Shown in pieces: positions 7,035 through 14,212 of a stretch of DNA of 20,981 nt. Numbering within the stretch: position 1 is the first letter of the stretch; each line of letters opens with the position of its first letter. A model generated the notes under the pieces. It had not been told where the DNA came from and did not search any database. It worked only from the letters and a program-made list of their open reading frames with translations. Source of the stretch: an uncultured Collinsella sp. (lineage in GTDB: Bacteria; Actinomycetota; Coriobacteriia; Coriobacteriales; Coriobacteriaceae); the NCBI GenBank assembly GCA_937950325.1, contig CALFDJ010000039.1, positions 1 through 20,981 of the forward strand. Reading direction: 5' to 3'. A program made the translations under genes and the position numbers.

Positions 7035-7800
7035 AGGCAATGATGGGGGCGATGGCGCGGATGCAGGCGTCGGCAGCGGTGAAAGTGGTGCTGTCGTCGC
7101 TGACGATAAAGATGATCTTGCCCTTAATGCCAAAGTCGCCGATCTCGCTAAAGAGCACATACGGCTCCTTGTCAAAGCCCGAGATGGGAAGCACGGCGGC
7201 CTTGGTGGCGCTGGTCAGCTCGTCTGCCAGCGCGTCGAGCGAGGCCCACTTGGACGTGTCCTTTACGGCAACGGGCACAGCCACGCGCCCAAAGGGCATC
7301 AAATGCACGAGCGTGTTCTTGGAGATGTTGGAGTTGGGGACGATGATGGTCTGCCCGCAGGCATCTTCGATGGTCGTGTGGCGCCAGGTGATGTCCTGGA
7401 CCACGCCCGACACGCCGCCGACTTCGATATTGTCGCCAGGCTTGATGATGCCCATAAACGTAACCTGCATGCCGCCAATAAGGTTTGACAGCGTGTCCTG
7501 AAAGCCGAGCGAGATGGCGATGCCGCCGACGCCAAGAGCGGCGACGAGCGCGTTTGCGTTAATGCCAAAGCAGTTGTCGAGGATAAAGCTGCCGCCGATC
7601 ATCCAGATGACGGCGCGTGCGATGTTGATGAAGATGCTCGATGCCGGAAGCGGGTTGTCGTCGCGATTGAGCAGGTGACGCAGGGTCTTGGATACGACCT
7701 TGGTGGCGACGGCGGTGCCTATCGCCAAGATGACGGCCCAGATGATGTTGTGGACCCACCGTTGCTCAAAGAAATGAAGAATCGGCTCAAACAATTCCAT
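7033..7800 (-). CDS. mscS: Small-conductance mechanosensitive channel (MscS family)
   Basis: A 255-residue MscS-type channel, which opens under membrane tension to release solutes during osmotic downshock. Transmembrane segments are visible at about residues 15-35 and 58-78. The pore helix TM3 follows with the Gly/Ala pattern ALGVGGIAISLGFQDTLSN, then the beta domain with KPGDNIEVGGVSGVV and IVPNSNIS. It is slightly shorter than E. coli MscS (286 residues), as in many Gram-positive homologues. AAGGAGG lies about ten bases upstream of the ATG. It is flanked by two hairpin terminators and looks monocistronic. Confidence 0.92.
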   Translation of the reverse strand: MELFEPILHFFEQRWVHNIIWAVILAIGTAVATKVVSKTLRHLLNRDDNPLPASSIFINIARAVIWMIGGSFILDNCFGINANALVAALGVGGIAISLGFQDTLSNLIGGMQVTFMGIIKPGDNIEVGGVSGVVQDITWRHTTIEDACGQTIIVPNSNISKNTLVHLMPFGRVAVPVAVKDTSKWASLDALADELTSATKAAVLPISGFDKEPYVLFSEIGDFGIKGKIIFIVSDDSTTFTAADACIRAIAPIIA

Positions 7801-7844
7801 GTAGGGAAAACCTCCTTATGATCGTCCAACCATGATACCCACCA

Positions 7845-7878
7845 AGAAGCCCGTCCGATCAAATTCGGACGGGCTTCT
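7845..7878 (-). terminator. Hairpin terminator after the 5'-nucleotidase gene
   Basis: A 14-base perfect stem (7845-7858 with 7865-7878) around a six-base loop. The T run on the - strand is short (TTCTT), so efficiency is uncertain. Confidence 0.75.
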
Positions 7879-7929
7879 GTGCTCGATATAAGGTTTACGC
7901 GGCGGGGCTGTAAGGCCCGGCGGTGTAGC

Positions 7930-8727
7930 TTAGCGTCGACGCTTCCAGATAATGCCGAGCATGATGACGATGATGCCGCCGATAAGGCACGCGCCAACTA
8001 CTGCCAGCGTGCGGTCTCCCGTTGTGGCAAGCTTACCGGTCGTCTTCTTGGTGATGACCTTCGTGGCCGTCGTGTCCGTCTTAGGCGAGGGCTTAGGCGT
8101 CGGGGCCGGTGTGGGCGTGGGGTCCACGGCAGCGGAGCCAAAGCTGATGGTGCCCGCGAGCGAGGCCATCTTGCTCTCCCAGCTGTCCTGCCCGATCAGT
8201 GCCCTCAGCGCCGCCTCGCACGTGCCCCACTCGGTGTACTTGGTGGCGTGTGCAAAGGTGGGAAAATCGGTCGTGTTGGTAATGATGTAGTTGTTGGTGG
8301 CGACGGTATAGGTCTTGGCGGGGTCGAGCGTGCTGCCGTCTTTGGTGAGTGTGGCACTCACAATGCGCTTGCCTTCGGGCTGCGTCCAATCAATCGTCAC
8401 GTTGATGCCGCCAAAGGAGAGAACGCTGCCAGAGTCATCGCGCCACTTGTACTTGTCTTGCGCCTCCTGCTCGGTGTGACCGGCCGCCACATAAGCCTGC
8501 TGAAGCTCGTAGCTGTCGTTGCAATCGTCGCTGATTTGTAGCGAGTGCTCGAGCGCTGCGAGGAAGTCCGCGCCGGTCATGGTCCAGGTCTCCACGGTGT
8601 TGCCGTAGGGCGAGATGGCGATGACGTTGCCGGCGGTCACGTTGCCCGCCGCGATGCCGCCGCGGATGCCGCCAGCGTTTTCGATAGCGAGGTCCGCGCC
8701 CGTCAGGTCAAGATTAGGAGCTGCAAA
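7930..8727 (-). pseudogene. 5'-nucleotidase, C-terminal part with LATTG wall anchor (frameshifted)
   Basis: This frame continues the protein begun at 9955. It opens at about 8727 with residues APNLDLTGADLAIENAGGIR, the 5'-nucleotidase C-terminal domain signature, and runs through ISPYGNTV and ATNNYI, the substrate-binding part. A Pro/Thr/Lys-rich spacer follows, then LATTG, a hydrophobic segment and a terminal KRRR, a LAxTG-type sorting signal as recognised by actinobacterial class E sortases. The only start-like codon, GTG at 8640, lies inside the conserved domain and has no ribosome binding site, so this piece is probably not made independently. Confidence 0.8.
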
Positions 8728-9955
8728 TCACGTGGCCGATGGTCTGGGCCTTGGTGGTGTCGCCCTCCTTGCTGGGACGGAAATCGGTGGTGCGCACCAT
8801 TTCCCAACCATGCGTGCCTGCGGCGTCCTCGCCGTAGAAATAGTTGGTGGTGGATGTGCCGAGCACCTTGTTCGATTCGTTTTCAAAGTCCTCGTCGAGC
8901 GGCTTGATCTTGTTGCGGACGGCTTCAAGGCGGCTTTGGTAGTCGGAGCCCTTGTCGGGGTCTGCCAAAAGGTCGTTGACGTTCTTGGCGGTGTAGAGCT
9001 TCTCGTTGCTGTCGTCTGCAGGGACCGTGACCGTGTCGTCGTCGGTCGTCTCGGTGCCATTCGTGTCGTATTTGTACGGAATGGAAAGCAGTCCCACCTC
9101 GGCAAAGGCACTGCCCGCCTCGACAACGTGGATTGTCTTGCCGTCGGCTCCCGTCACCTTCTCGTTAAGGTTGATGTGCTCGTGGCCTGCGATAAGGGCA
9201 TCGACGCCACGGAGTCGCGTGGCAAAGGTCTTGGCGTCGAGCGTGTGCGCGATACACACAACAACATCGCAGCCCTCCTTGCGCAGCTGCTCTGCCTCGG
9301 CATTGATGGCGTTCGCGGCACCCGAGAACGACGTACCCGCGACCAGGTCCGCGCGCAGCGAGGATCCCAGCGACTCATCCATGGCGCCCACGACGCCGAC
9401 CTTGATTTTGTAGTCGAATGTGGAGTGATCTTCGCTATCCTCCCAGGTGCGATCGAGCGTCTTCGTGATGCTCGAGCTCCATACGCCGCTCGTAGACTTC
9501 GCGTTCGCGCAGAGCATGGCGAAGGGCGTGCCAGTGGTGCTGTAGCCGGTCATGGTGCGGAGTTTGTCCGCGCCGTAGCTCCAGTCGTGGTTACCTGGCG
9601 TGGTCGCGTCGTAGCCGTCGGCATAGAAGGTGTCCATGAGCTCGGCGATGCTCTTGCCCTCGCTCATGGTGGCGAAGGACTGTCCGTGGAAGGTGTCGCC
9701 CGCATCGAGCAAAAGATCGGGGGCGTTGCCCTGGGCGCTATAGAGAACCGCCAGTCCGTCAAAGCCCACAGTGCCAGTGCCCTTGCTTTCGTTGTAGCTG
9801 TACTTGTAGCTGCCGTGGATGTCGTTGGTGTGCAAGACGGTCACAGAGCCGTCAATAGCGGCGGGCAGGTTCCCCGCGAAAGCGAGGCTTGGGATGCCTG
9901 CGAGCGCGCCGGCAAACAACGCGGCGGCTAACGCAAGGCGGGGGAGTCTTTTCAT
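8714..9955 (-). pseudogene. 5'-nucleotidase/metallophosphatase, N-terminal part (frameshifted)
   Basis: 413 codons encode a secreted nucleotidase N-terminal half. A signal peptide (residues 1-27, ending AFA) is followed by the calcineurin-type metal motifs TNDIHG (43-48), DAGDTFHG (84-91), GNHDW (121-125), AHTLD and GHEH. The family hydrolyses extracellular nucleotides or related phosphoesters to supply nucleosides and phosphate. The frame ends HVICSS-stop at 8714, just where the C-terminal domain should begin; that domain continues in the next frame, one base further. The intact product would be about 670 residues and wall anchored. Either the strain carries a loss-of-function mutation or the base call is wrong. 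AAGGAAA precedes the ATG. Confidence 0.85.
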
Positions 9956-10019
9956 GGCAGTTTCCTTAGTCCTTAGCCAGAATGTCTGGTTGAATATCGG
10001 ATTATCGACATAATATGCG

Positions 10020-10059
10020 AAAACCGCCGCAAGGGCGTCTGTCCCTTTGCGGCGGTTTT
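10020..10059 (-). terminator. Terminator hairpin, copy C (GGGACAG-loop family)
   Basis: Bases 10020-10035 pair with 10043-10059 allowing one bulged base. The - strand loop region reads GGGACAGACG and TTTT closes the stem. It is in tandem with copy D downstream of the ABC ATPase gene. Confidence 0.8.
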
Positions 10060-10074
10060 GACGTTTGCGCAGAT

Positions 10075-10115
10075 AAAACCTACCAAAATAAACCTGTCCC
10101 TTTTTGGCAGGTTTT
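10075..10115 (-). terminator. Stop-fused terminator, copy D (GGGACAG-loop family)
   Basis: Bases 10075-10088 pair with 10102-10115 (one mismatch). The - strand loop contains AGGGACAGG, and TTTT closes the stem. The stem begins within the TAA stop (10114-10116) of the ABC ATPase gene. Confidence 0.8.
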
Positions 10116-10908
10116 AGCTCAGCAGCATGCGGTCGTTGGCGAGCTCGCCGCCCGAGACCTCCTCGAACTTCTGCAGCAGGTCGGCTACGGTGAGCGACTT
10201 CTTCTCATTGCCCGCCACGTCGTAGATCACGTGGCCTTCGTGCATCATGATCAGACGGTTGCCCAGACGGATGGCGTCGTTCATGTTGTGCGTGACCATG
10301 AGCGTGGTCAGGTGGTTCTCGTCGACGATCTCCTCGGTCAGGTTAAGCACCTTAGAGGCCGTCTTGGGGTCGAGGGCCGCGGTGTGCTCGTCGAGCAGCA
10401 GCAGGCGCGGCCTGGTGAGCGTGGCCATCAGCAGGGTGAGTGCCTGGCGCTGGCCACCCGAGAGCAGGCCGACCTTGGCGTTGAGACGCGTGTCCAGACC
10501 AAGGTCCAGGCGCTTGAGCAGCTCGACGTACTCATCTTTCTCGGCCTTGGTGACGCCCCACGAAAGGCCGCGACGCTGGCCGCGACGCTTGGCGAGGGCC
10601 AGGTTCTCGGCGATCTGCATGTCGGCAGCGGTACCGCGCATGGGGTCCTGAAACACGCGGCCCAGGTACTTGGCGCGCTGCGACTCGCTCAGGCGCGAGA
10701 TGTCGGTGCCGTCGAGCTCAATAACGCCCGAATCGAGCGGGTACACGCCGGCGATCATGTTGAGCAGCGTGGACTTGCCGGCGCCGTTGCCGCCGATCAC
10801 GGTTACAAAGTCGCCGTCATTTAGGGTGAGGTCGACGCCGGTGAGCGCGCGCTTCTCGGTGACGGTGCCCTTGTTAAAGGTCTTCTTGACGTGCGAGAGC
10901 TTAAGCAT
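10114..10908 (-). CDS. ABC transporter ATP-binding protein
   Basis: A 264-residue nucleotide-binding subunit. Walker A is GGNGAGKST (39-47), the Q loop is VFQDP, the signature is LSGGQRQ, Walker B is LLLLDEHTAALDP and the switch is VTHN. DEHT in place of the usual DEPT is typical of ATPases paired with PF04392-type lipoproteins. The frame stays open to 10989, but that extension lies inside the permease gene. ATG 10908 is preferred because AAGGGGG lies nine bases upstream. This start overlaps the permease stop by eight bases, so the two are translationally coupled. It powers the importer formed with the next two genes. Confidence 0.93.
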   Translation of the reverse strand: MLKLSHVKKTFNKGTVTEKRALTGVDLTLNDGDFVTVIGGNGAGKSTLLNMIAGVYPLDSGVIELDGTDISRLSESQRAKYLGRVFQDPMRGTAADMQIAENLALAKRRGQRRGLSWGVTKAEKDEYVELLKRLDLGLDTRLNAKVGLLSGGQRQALTLLMATLTRPRLLLLDEHTAALDPKTASKVLNLTEEIVDENHLTTLMVTHNMNDAIRLGNRLIMMHEGHVIYDVAGNEKKSLTVADLLQKFEEVSGGELANDRMLLS

Positions 10909-11824
10909 CTGCCTCATCCCCCTTCGTGTAGGAGCTGCGGAGCTTATAGCGCTCCCAAACCACGGGCACGCACAGGGCCACAGCGACAATCACGGCGGAG
11001 AGCAGCTTCATGTCGTTGGCGTCCATGCCCAACTGCAGCACGATGGCGCGGATAAGGAAGTACACCACGGAGCCAAAGACGGCGGAGGCAAGACGGACGC
11101 TAAACTGCGTGAGGCCGCCGGGAAGCAGACGGCCGAGCACCTCGCCGATAACAATGGCGGCAAGACCGATAACGATGGCACCGGTGCCCATACCAATGTC
11201 GGCATACTTTTGGCTCTGGCAGATGAGCGCGCCCGAAAGGCCGATGAGGGCGTTGGAGAGCACGAGGGCGATCATCTTGGTGGAGTTGGTGTTGACGCCC
11301 AGAGCGCGGATCATGTACTCGTTGTTGCCGGTGGCTCGCAGCGCCGAGCCGATCTCGGTGCCAAAGAACCAATACAGGATGGCAACGATAGCCACGGCGA
11401 GCAGGATGCCCAAGATGATGGCAACGGTGGACTGCGGCAGACCGGTCATATTGCTGACGGCCGAGAACACGGTGCCTTTGGCAAGAATGGGCGTATTGGA
11501 CTTGCCCATGATGCGCAGGTTGATGGACCACAGGCTGATCTGGGTGAGGATTCCGGCGAGGATCGCAGGAATCTCAAAGACGGTGGTCAAAATGCCCGTG
11601 ACGGCGCCCGCGATGGCGCCGGCGCACATACCGGCCAGCACGGCGAACAGCGGGTCGACGTTGTTATTGACGATGAGCACAGCGCAGACGCAGCCGCCGA
11701 GGGCAAAGCTGCCGTCGCAGGTCATATCGGGAATGTCGAGCAGGCGGAACGTGATAAACACGCCAAGCACCATAATGCCCCAGAGGACGCCCTGCGAAAC
11801 GGCGCCCTGCAATGCAATGAGCAT
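10901..11824 (-). CDS. ABC transporter permease (PF02653-type)
   Basis: A 307-residue membrane protein with about eight or nine hydrophobic segments. It belongs to the branched-chain amino acid/ribose-type permease family; the N-terminal FRLLDIPDMTCDGSFALGG and central ALRATGNNEYMIRALGVN are typical of permeases that work with PF04392 lipoproteins such as streptococcal TrpY. AGGAGG lies eight bases before the ATG. It sits between the lipoprotein gene (200 bases upstream, with a hairpin between) and the ATPase gene (overlapping). An amino acid, possibly tryptophan or tyrosine, is the likely cargo by family analogy only. Confidence 0.9.
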   Translation of the reverse strand: MLIALQGAVSQGVLWGIMVLGVFITFRLLDIPDMTCDGSFALGGCVCAVLIVNNNVDPLFAVLAGMCAGAIAGAVTGILTTVFEIPAILAGILTQISLWSINLRIMGKSNTPILAKGTVFSAVSNMTGLPQSTVAIILGILLAVAIVAILYWFFGTEIGSALRATGNNEYMIRALGVNTNSTKMIALVLSNALIGLSGALICQSQKYADIGMGTGAIVIGLAAIVIGEVLGRLLPGGLTQFSVRLASAVFGSVVYFLIRAIVLQLGMDANDMKLLSAVIVAVALCVPVVWERYKLRSSYTKGDEADA

Positions 11825-11926
11825 GCTTCATACCTCCTAGGATAGGGTGGACACGTGATTCACCATAATAGCGGTAACAATGCATAGAAGAGTTACGGAC
11901 AGACGTTTTGTTTTACCTGAAACAAG

Positions 11927-11960
11927 CAGGGCGGACGCCGGTCTACAGCGCCCGCCCCTG
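11927..11960 (-). terminator. Attenuating hairpin between lipoprotein and permease genes
   Basis: Bases 11927-11938 pair with 11948-11960 with one bulge and one mismatch; on the - strand a weak T-rich stretch (TTGTTT) follows. Such intercistronic hairpins let the binding protein be made in excess over the permease and ATPase. Confidence 0.55.
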
Positions 11961-12027
11961 TGGCTCAGATATTGAATAACGCGGCTAAAGCGCGAGCACG
12001 GGCTCTAGACGCATGCCGCGTATGGCA

Positions 12028-13008
12028 TTACGCGTCCAGGGCGGAAAGGTCGATGCCCAGGGCCTCGGCCATTTCGTCGTTCTTGACGACGACCAGGTCC
12101 TTGCTCGAGAGGTGCTTGATCGGCATGTCTTCGGGCTTGGCCTCGCCCTTCAGGATCTTAACGGCCATCTCGCCCGCGGCGTAGCCCAGGTCCTCATAGT
12201 TGATGGAGAGGGTGAACAGGCCGCCGGCCATGCACATGCCCTCCTCGCCAGTCACGAAGGGAAGCTTGTTCTCCTTGCAGATCTGGCCGACCTGCGAGGC
12301 GCCCGCGGCGATGGTGTTGTCGGTGGGGGAGTACAGCGCGTCGACCTTGCCCACGGCAGACTCGACGACGGACTGGATCTCGTTGGAGCTCGAGACGGTG
12401 AAATCGGTGTACTCCAGGCCCAGCTTGTCGAGCTCCTTCTTGGCGGCCTTGATCTGGACGTCGGAGTTGGACTCGGCGGTGCAGTAGAGCAGGCCGACCT
12501 TTTTAACGTCGGGCAGGACCTTCTGCATCATCTCGAGCTGCTCGGCGACCGGGGTGAGGTCGGAAGCGCCCGTGACGTTGGTGCCGGGCTTGTCGTTGTC
12601 CTGGACCAGGCCGGAGGCGGCGTAGTCGGTGATGGCGCAGCCCACGATGGGGATATCGGCCGTGGCGCCGGCGGCAGCCTGCGCGGCGGGCGTGGCGATG
12701 GCATGAATCAGGTTGACGTTGTCGCCCACAAACTTGTCAGCAATGGACTTACACGTGGACTGGTCGTTCTGGGCGTTCTTCTGGTCGATCTTGACCTTAA
12801 GGCCGCTCTCCTTGATGGCCTTGACAAAGCCGTCGTTGGCGGCATCGAGTGCGGAGTGCTCGGTGAGCTGCAGAACGCCGATGGTGTAGTCGGAACCGGC
12901 GGCAGCAGAGCCGGAACCAGAGTTGCCGCCGCATCCGGCGAGCGGGGCGAGCGCGAGCAGGCCGGCGGAGACCAGAAGGCTCCTGCGGCTGATGGTGATG
13001 TCCTTCAT
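12028..13008 (-). CDS. ABC transporter substrate-binding lipoprotein (PF04392-type)
   Basis: A 326-residue binding protein. The signal peptide carries SRRSLLV, a Tat-like twin-arginine motif (residues 7-13), and ends in the lipobox LAGC with Cys26 as the lipidated residue. A Gly/Ser linker follows. The mature domain has the fold pattern of PF04392 proteins: IGVLQLTEHSALD, IATPAAQAA, GASDLTPVAEQLEM, VGLLYCTAESNS, YSPTDNTI and a final INYEDLGY. The frame extends 16 codons upstream, but ATG 13008 follows a GGGGGT site and gives a normal signal peptide. By analogy with TrpX the ligand may be an amino acid; this is not proven. Confidence 0.9.
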   Translation of the reverse strand: MKDITISRRSLLVSAGLLALAPLAGCGGNSGSGSAAAGSDYTIGVLQLTEHSALDAANDGFVKAIKESGLKVKIDQKNAQNDQSTCKSIADKFVGDNVNLIHAIATPAAQAAAGATADIPIVGCAITDYAASGLVQDNDKPGTNVTGASDLTPVAEQLEMMQKVLPDVKKVGLLYCTAESNSDVQIKAAKKELDKLGLEYTDFTVSSSNEIQSVVESAVGKVDALYSPTDNTIAAGASQVGQICKENKLPFVTGEEGMCMAGGLFTLSINYEDLGYAAGEMAVKILKGEAKPEDMPIKHLSSKDLVVVKNDEMAEALGIDLSALDA

Positions 13009-13071
13009 ATCATTACCCCCAGTATAAAAATGGCTGGAAACACTGCACTGGGACAAAGTGCAAGCGGAACT

Positions 13072-13099
13072 ATAGTAGCGCTGATGTCCATTTTTACAA
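13072..13099 (-). promoter_or_regulatory. Candidate promoter of the ABC importer operon
   Basis: On the - strand TTGTAA (13094-13099) is followed after 16 bases by TACTAT (13072-13077), giving a leader of about 60 bases before ATG 13008. No T-box or other riboswitch is recognisable in the leader. Confidence 0.45.
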
Positions 13100-13168
13100 C
13101 AGCCTGGCGGGTTTTTTAATACAGAATCGGATGGGCGGTACAGGTAGTCGAATGGGCGGCGGAGGGTC

Positions 13169-13954
13169 TTATGCGGCGGAGGAGGTGTCGTCCTCGTCCA
13201 GGCCGGCGAAGAGCTTCTTGCCGTCGAGGAGACGTGTGGTGACGTTTCTCATTCGGCCAATCTCTACGGTACGCAACGTGTCATCGGCGCCTCGGGCGTC
13301 ATAGACCGTTCCCAGCAGATACGAGATGCCATCGCGCTGCCTGATGGCAAAGGGACGGAGTGTCATCCGTGCTGCTTCGGTTTCGCCGCGTGTCGTGACG
13401 CTCGAAATATCAAAACTCACCGTGGTTCCGTGGTCGATGGCCTGCTCGACGAGCTCGCACGTGTCGATGCGCTTGATGGGCGTGCGTGTTGCCTTGGTAG
13501 CCTTGCTGCCTGCGCTTGGAACGGGTTCGGGTGTATCGAGGTAGCCGCGAACGTCGGCACTCGCCATGGCAACTAAGTGCTGCGCCATGCTCTTGCGGAT
13601 AGCGATAGGCGTGGAGCGGTTGCGCATGACCATACCGTGGAGCCGGATGATCTCTTCGTCGGTGAGCGGACGGGTAAGAAGTTTGTAGCCCACGCCGCGT
13701 TTGTACTCAATTTCGTATCCGGCATGGCGAAGCGCGGAGATGGCGGTGTAGATGCTGCGCCGCGCCGCCGAGATGGGCATGCGGGCGGGGTCGTCGGGAT
13801 GGGCGAGGCGCCGAATCAGCTCATCGGAAAGCATGGCCTTGTCCTCGCCGGTGTTTTCGCTCAAGAGCTGCAGGATGCGAACGGCGCGATAGGCTGCCAT
13901 CGAGGCGGCGCCTCTAGTCGTGGTGTCGTAGGTTTCAACAGCGGCTTCGGTCAT
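13169..13954 (-). CDS. WYL-domain-like transcriptional regulator
   Basis: A 261-residue putative regulator. The N-terminal third (about residues 17-95) has the winged-helix layout RAVRILQLLSEN ... ARRSIYTAISALRHAGYEIEYKRGVGYKL. The C-terminal half has the WYL-type pattern TLRPFAIRQRDGISYLLGTVYD, followed by RTVEIGRMRNV. WYL domains bind small or nucleic-acid ligands and control DNA binding. A GTG at 13963 is possible, but GGAAAGGA lies ten bases from ATG 13954, which is preferred. It stands upstream of, and in the same direction as, the ABC importer, and may control it; the 160-base gap with its own promoter argues for a separate transcript. Confidence 0.75.
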   Translation of the reverse strand: MTEAAVETYDTTTRGAASMAAYRAVRILQLLSENTGEDKAMLSDELIRRLAHPDDPARMPISAARRSIYTAISALRHAGYEIEYKRGVGYKLLTRPLTDEEIIRLHGMVMRNRSTPIAIRKSMAQHLVAMASADVRGYLDTPEPVPSAGSKATKATRTPIKRIDTCELVEQAIDHGTTVSFDISSVTTRGETEAARMTLRPFAIRQRDGISYLLGTVYDARGADDTLRTVEIGRMRNVTTRLLDGKKLFAGLDEDDTSSAA

Positions 13955-14071
13955 CGTGCCCACGTCCTTTCCGTTTTGGGTGGCGACGGTATGGAGCCTA
14001 GGACGTGGGGCTTTCCCAGGGGCGCAGGGCGCTCTGGGCGGTCGGTAGTCGTCGGCAAACGGCGGGTCGAG

Positions 14072-14134
14072 TTTTCAACAGCCCTGCTCAACTGACCAAA
14101 ACCTTGCCAAAAGCTTGACGGATGCTGTTGAAAA
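14072..14134. promoter_or_regulatory. Long-spaced inverted repeat upstream of the WYL regulator
   Basis: TTTTCAACAGC (14072-14082) and its perfect complement GCTGTTGAAAA (14124-14134) flank 41 bases. The same TTTCAACAGC decamer occurs again at 13933-13942, inside the start of the WYL gene. This may be an operator set used with DNA looping, or coincidence with the asnS terminator, whose T run overlaps the right arm. Confidence 0.35.
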
Positions 14135-14166
14135 AAGCGTCTCTCGACCGATGTCGAGAGACGCTT
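14131..14166 (-). terminator. Intrinsic terminator of asnS
   Basis: A 13-base perfect stem (14135-14147 with 14154-14166) around a six-base loop, followed on the - strand by six T residues. Confidence 0.93.
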
Positions 14167-14212
14167 GTACGATGAGCGTTGGTGTGTGGCGACGCGAGCT
14201 AGTGTCCGACGA

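Noticed and set aside
8714..8727. Programmed +1 frameshift like that of prfB
   Set aside because: The TCC-TAA context lacks a slippery P-site codon and an upstream Shine-Dalgarno-like stimulator; mutation or sequencing error is simpler.
8615..9931. 438-codon + strand frame over the 5'-nucleotidase
   Set aside because: Antisense shadow of a clearly recognisable nucleotidase; GC-rich third positions keep the opposite frame open.
13009..13100. T-box or other riboswitch before the ABC importer
   Set aside because: No T-box sequence, specifier hairpin or terminator pair is present in the short leader.
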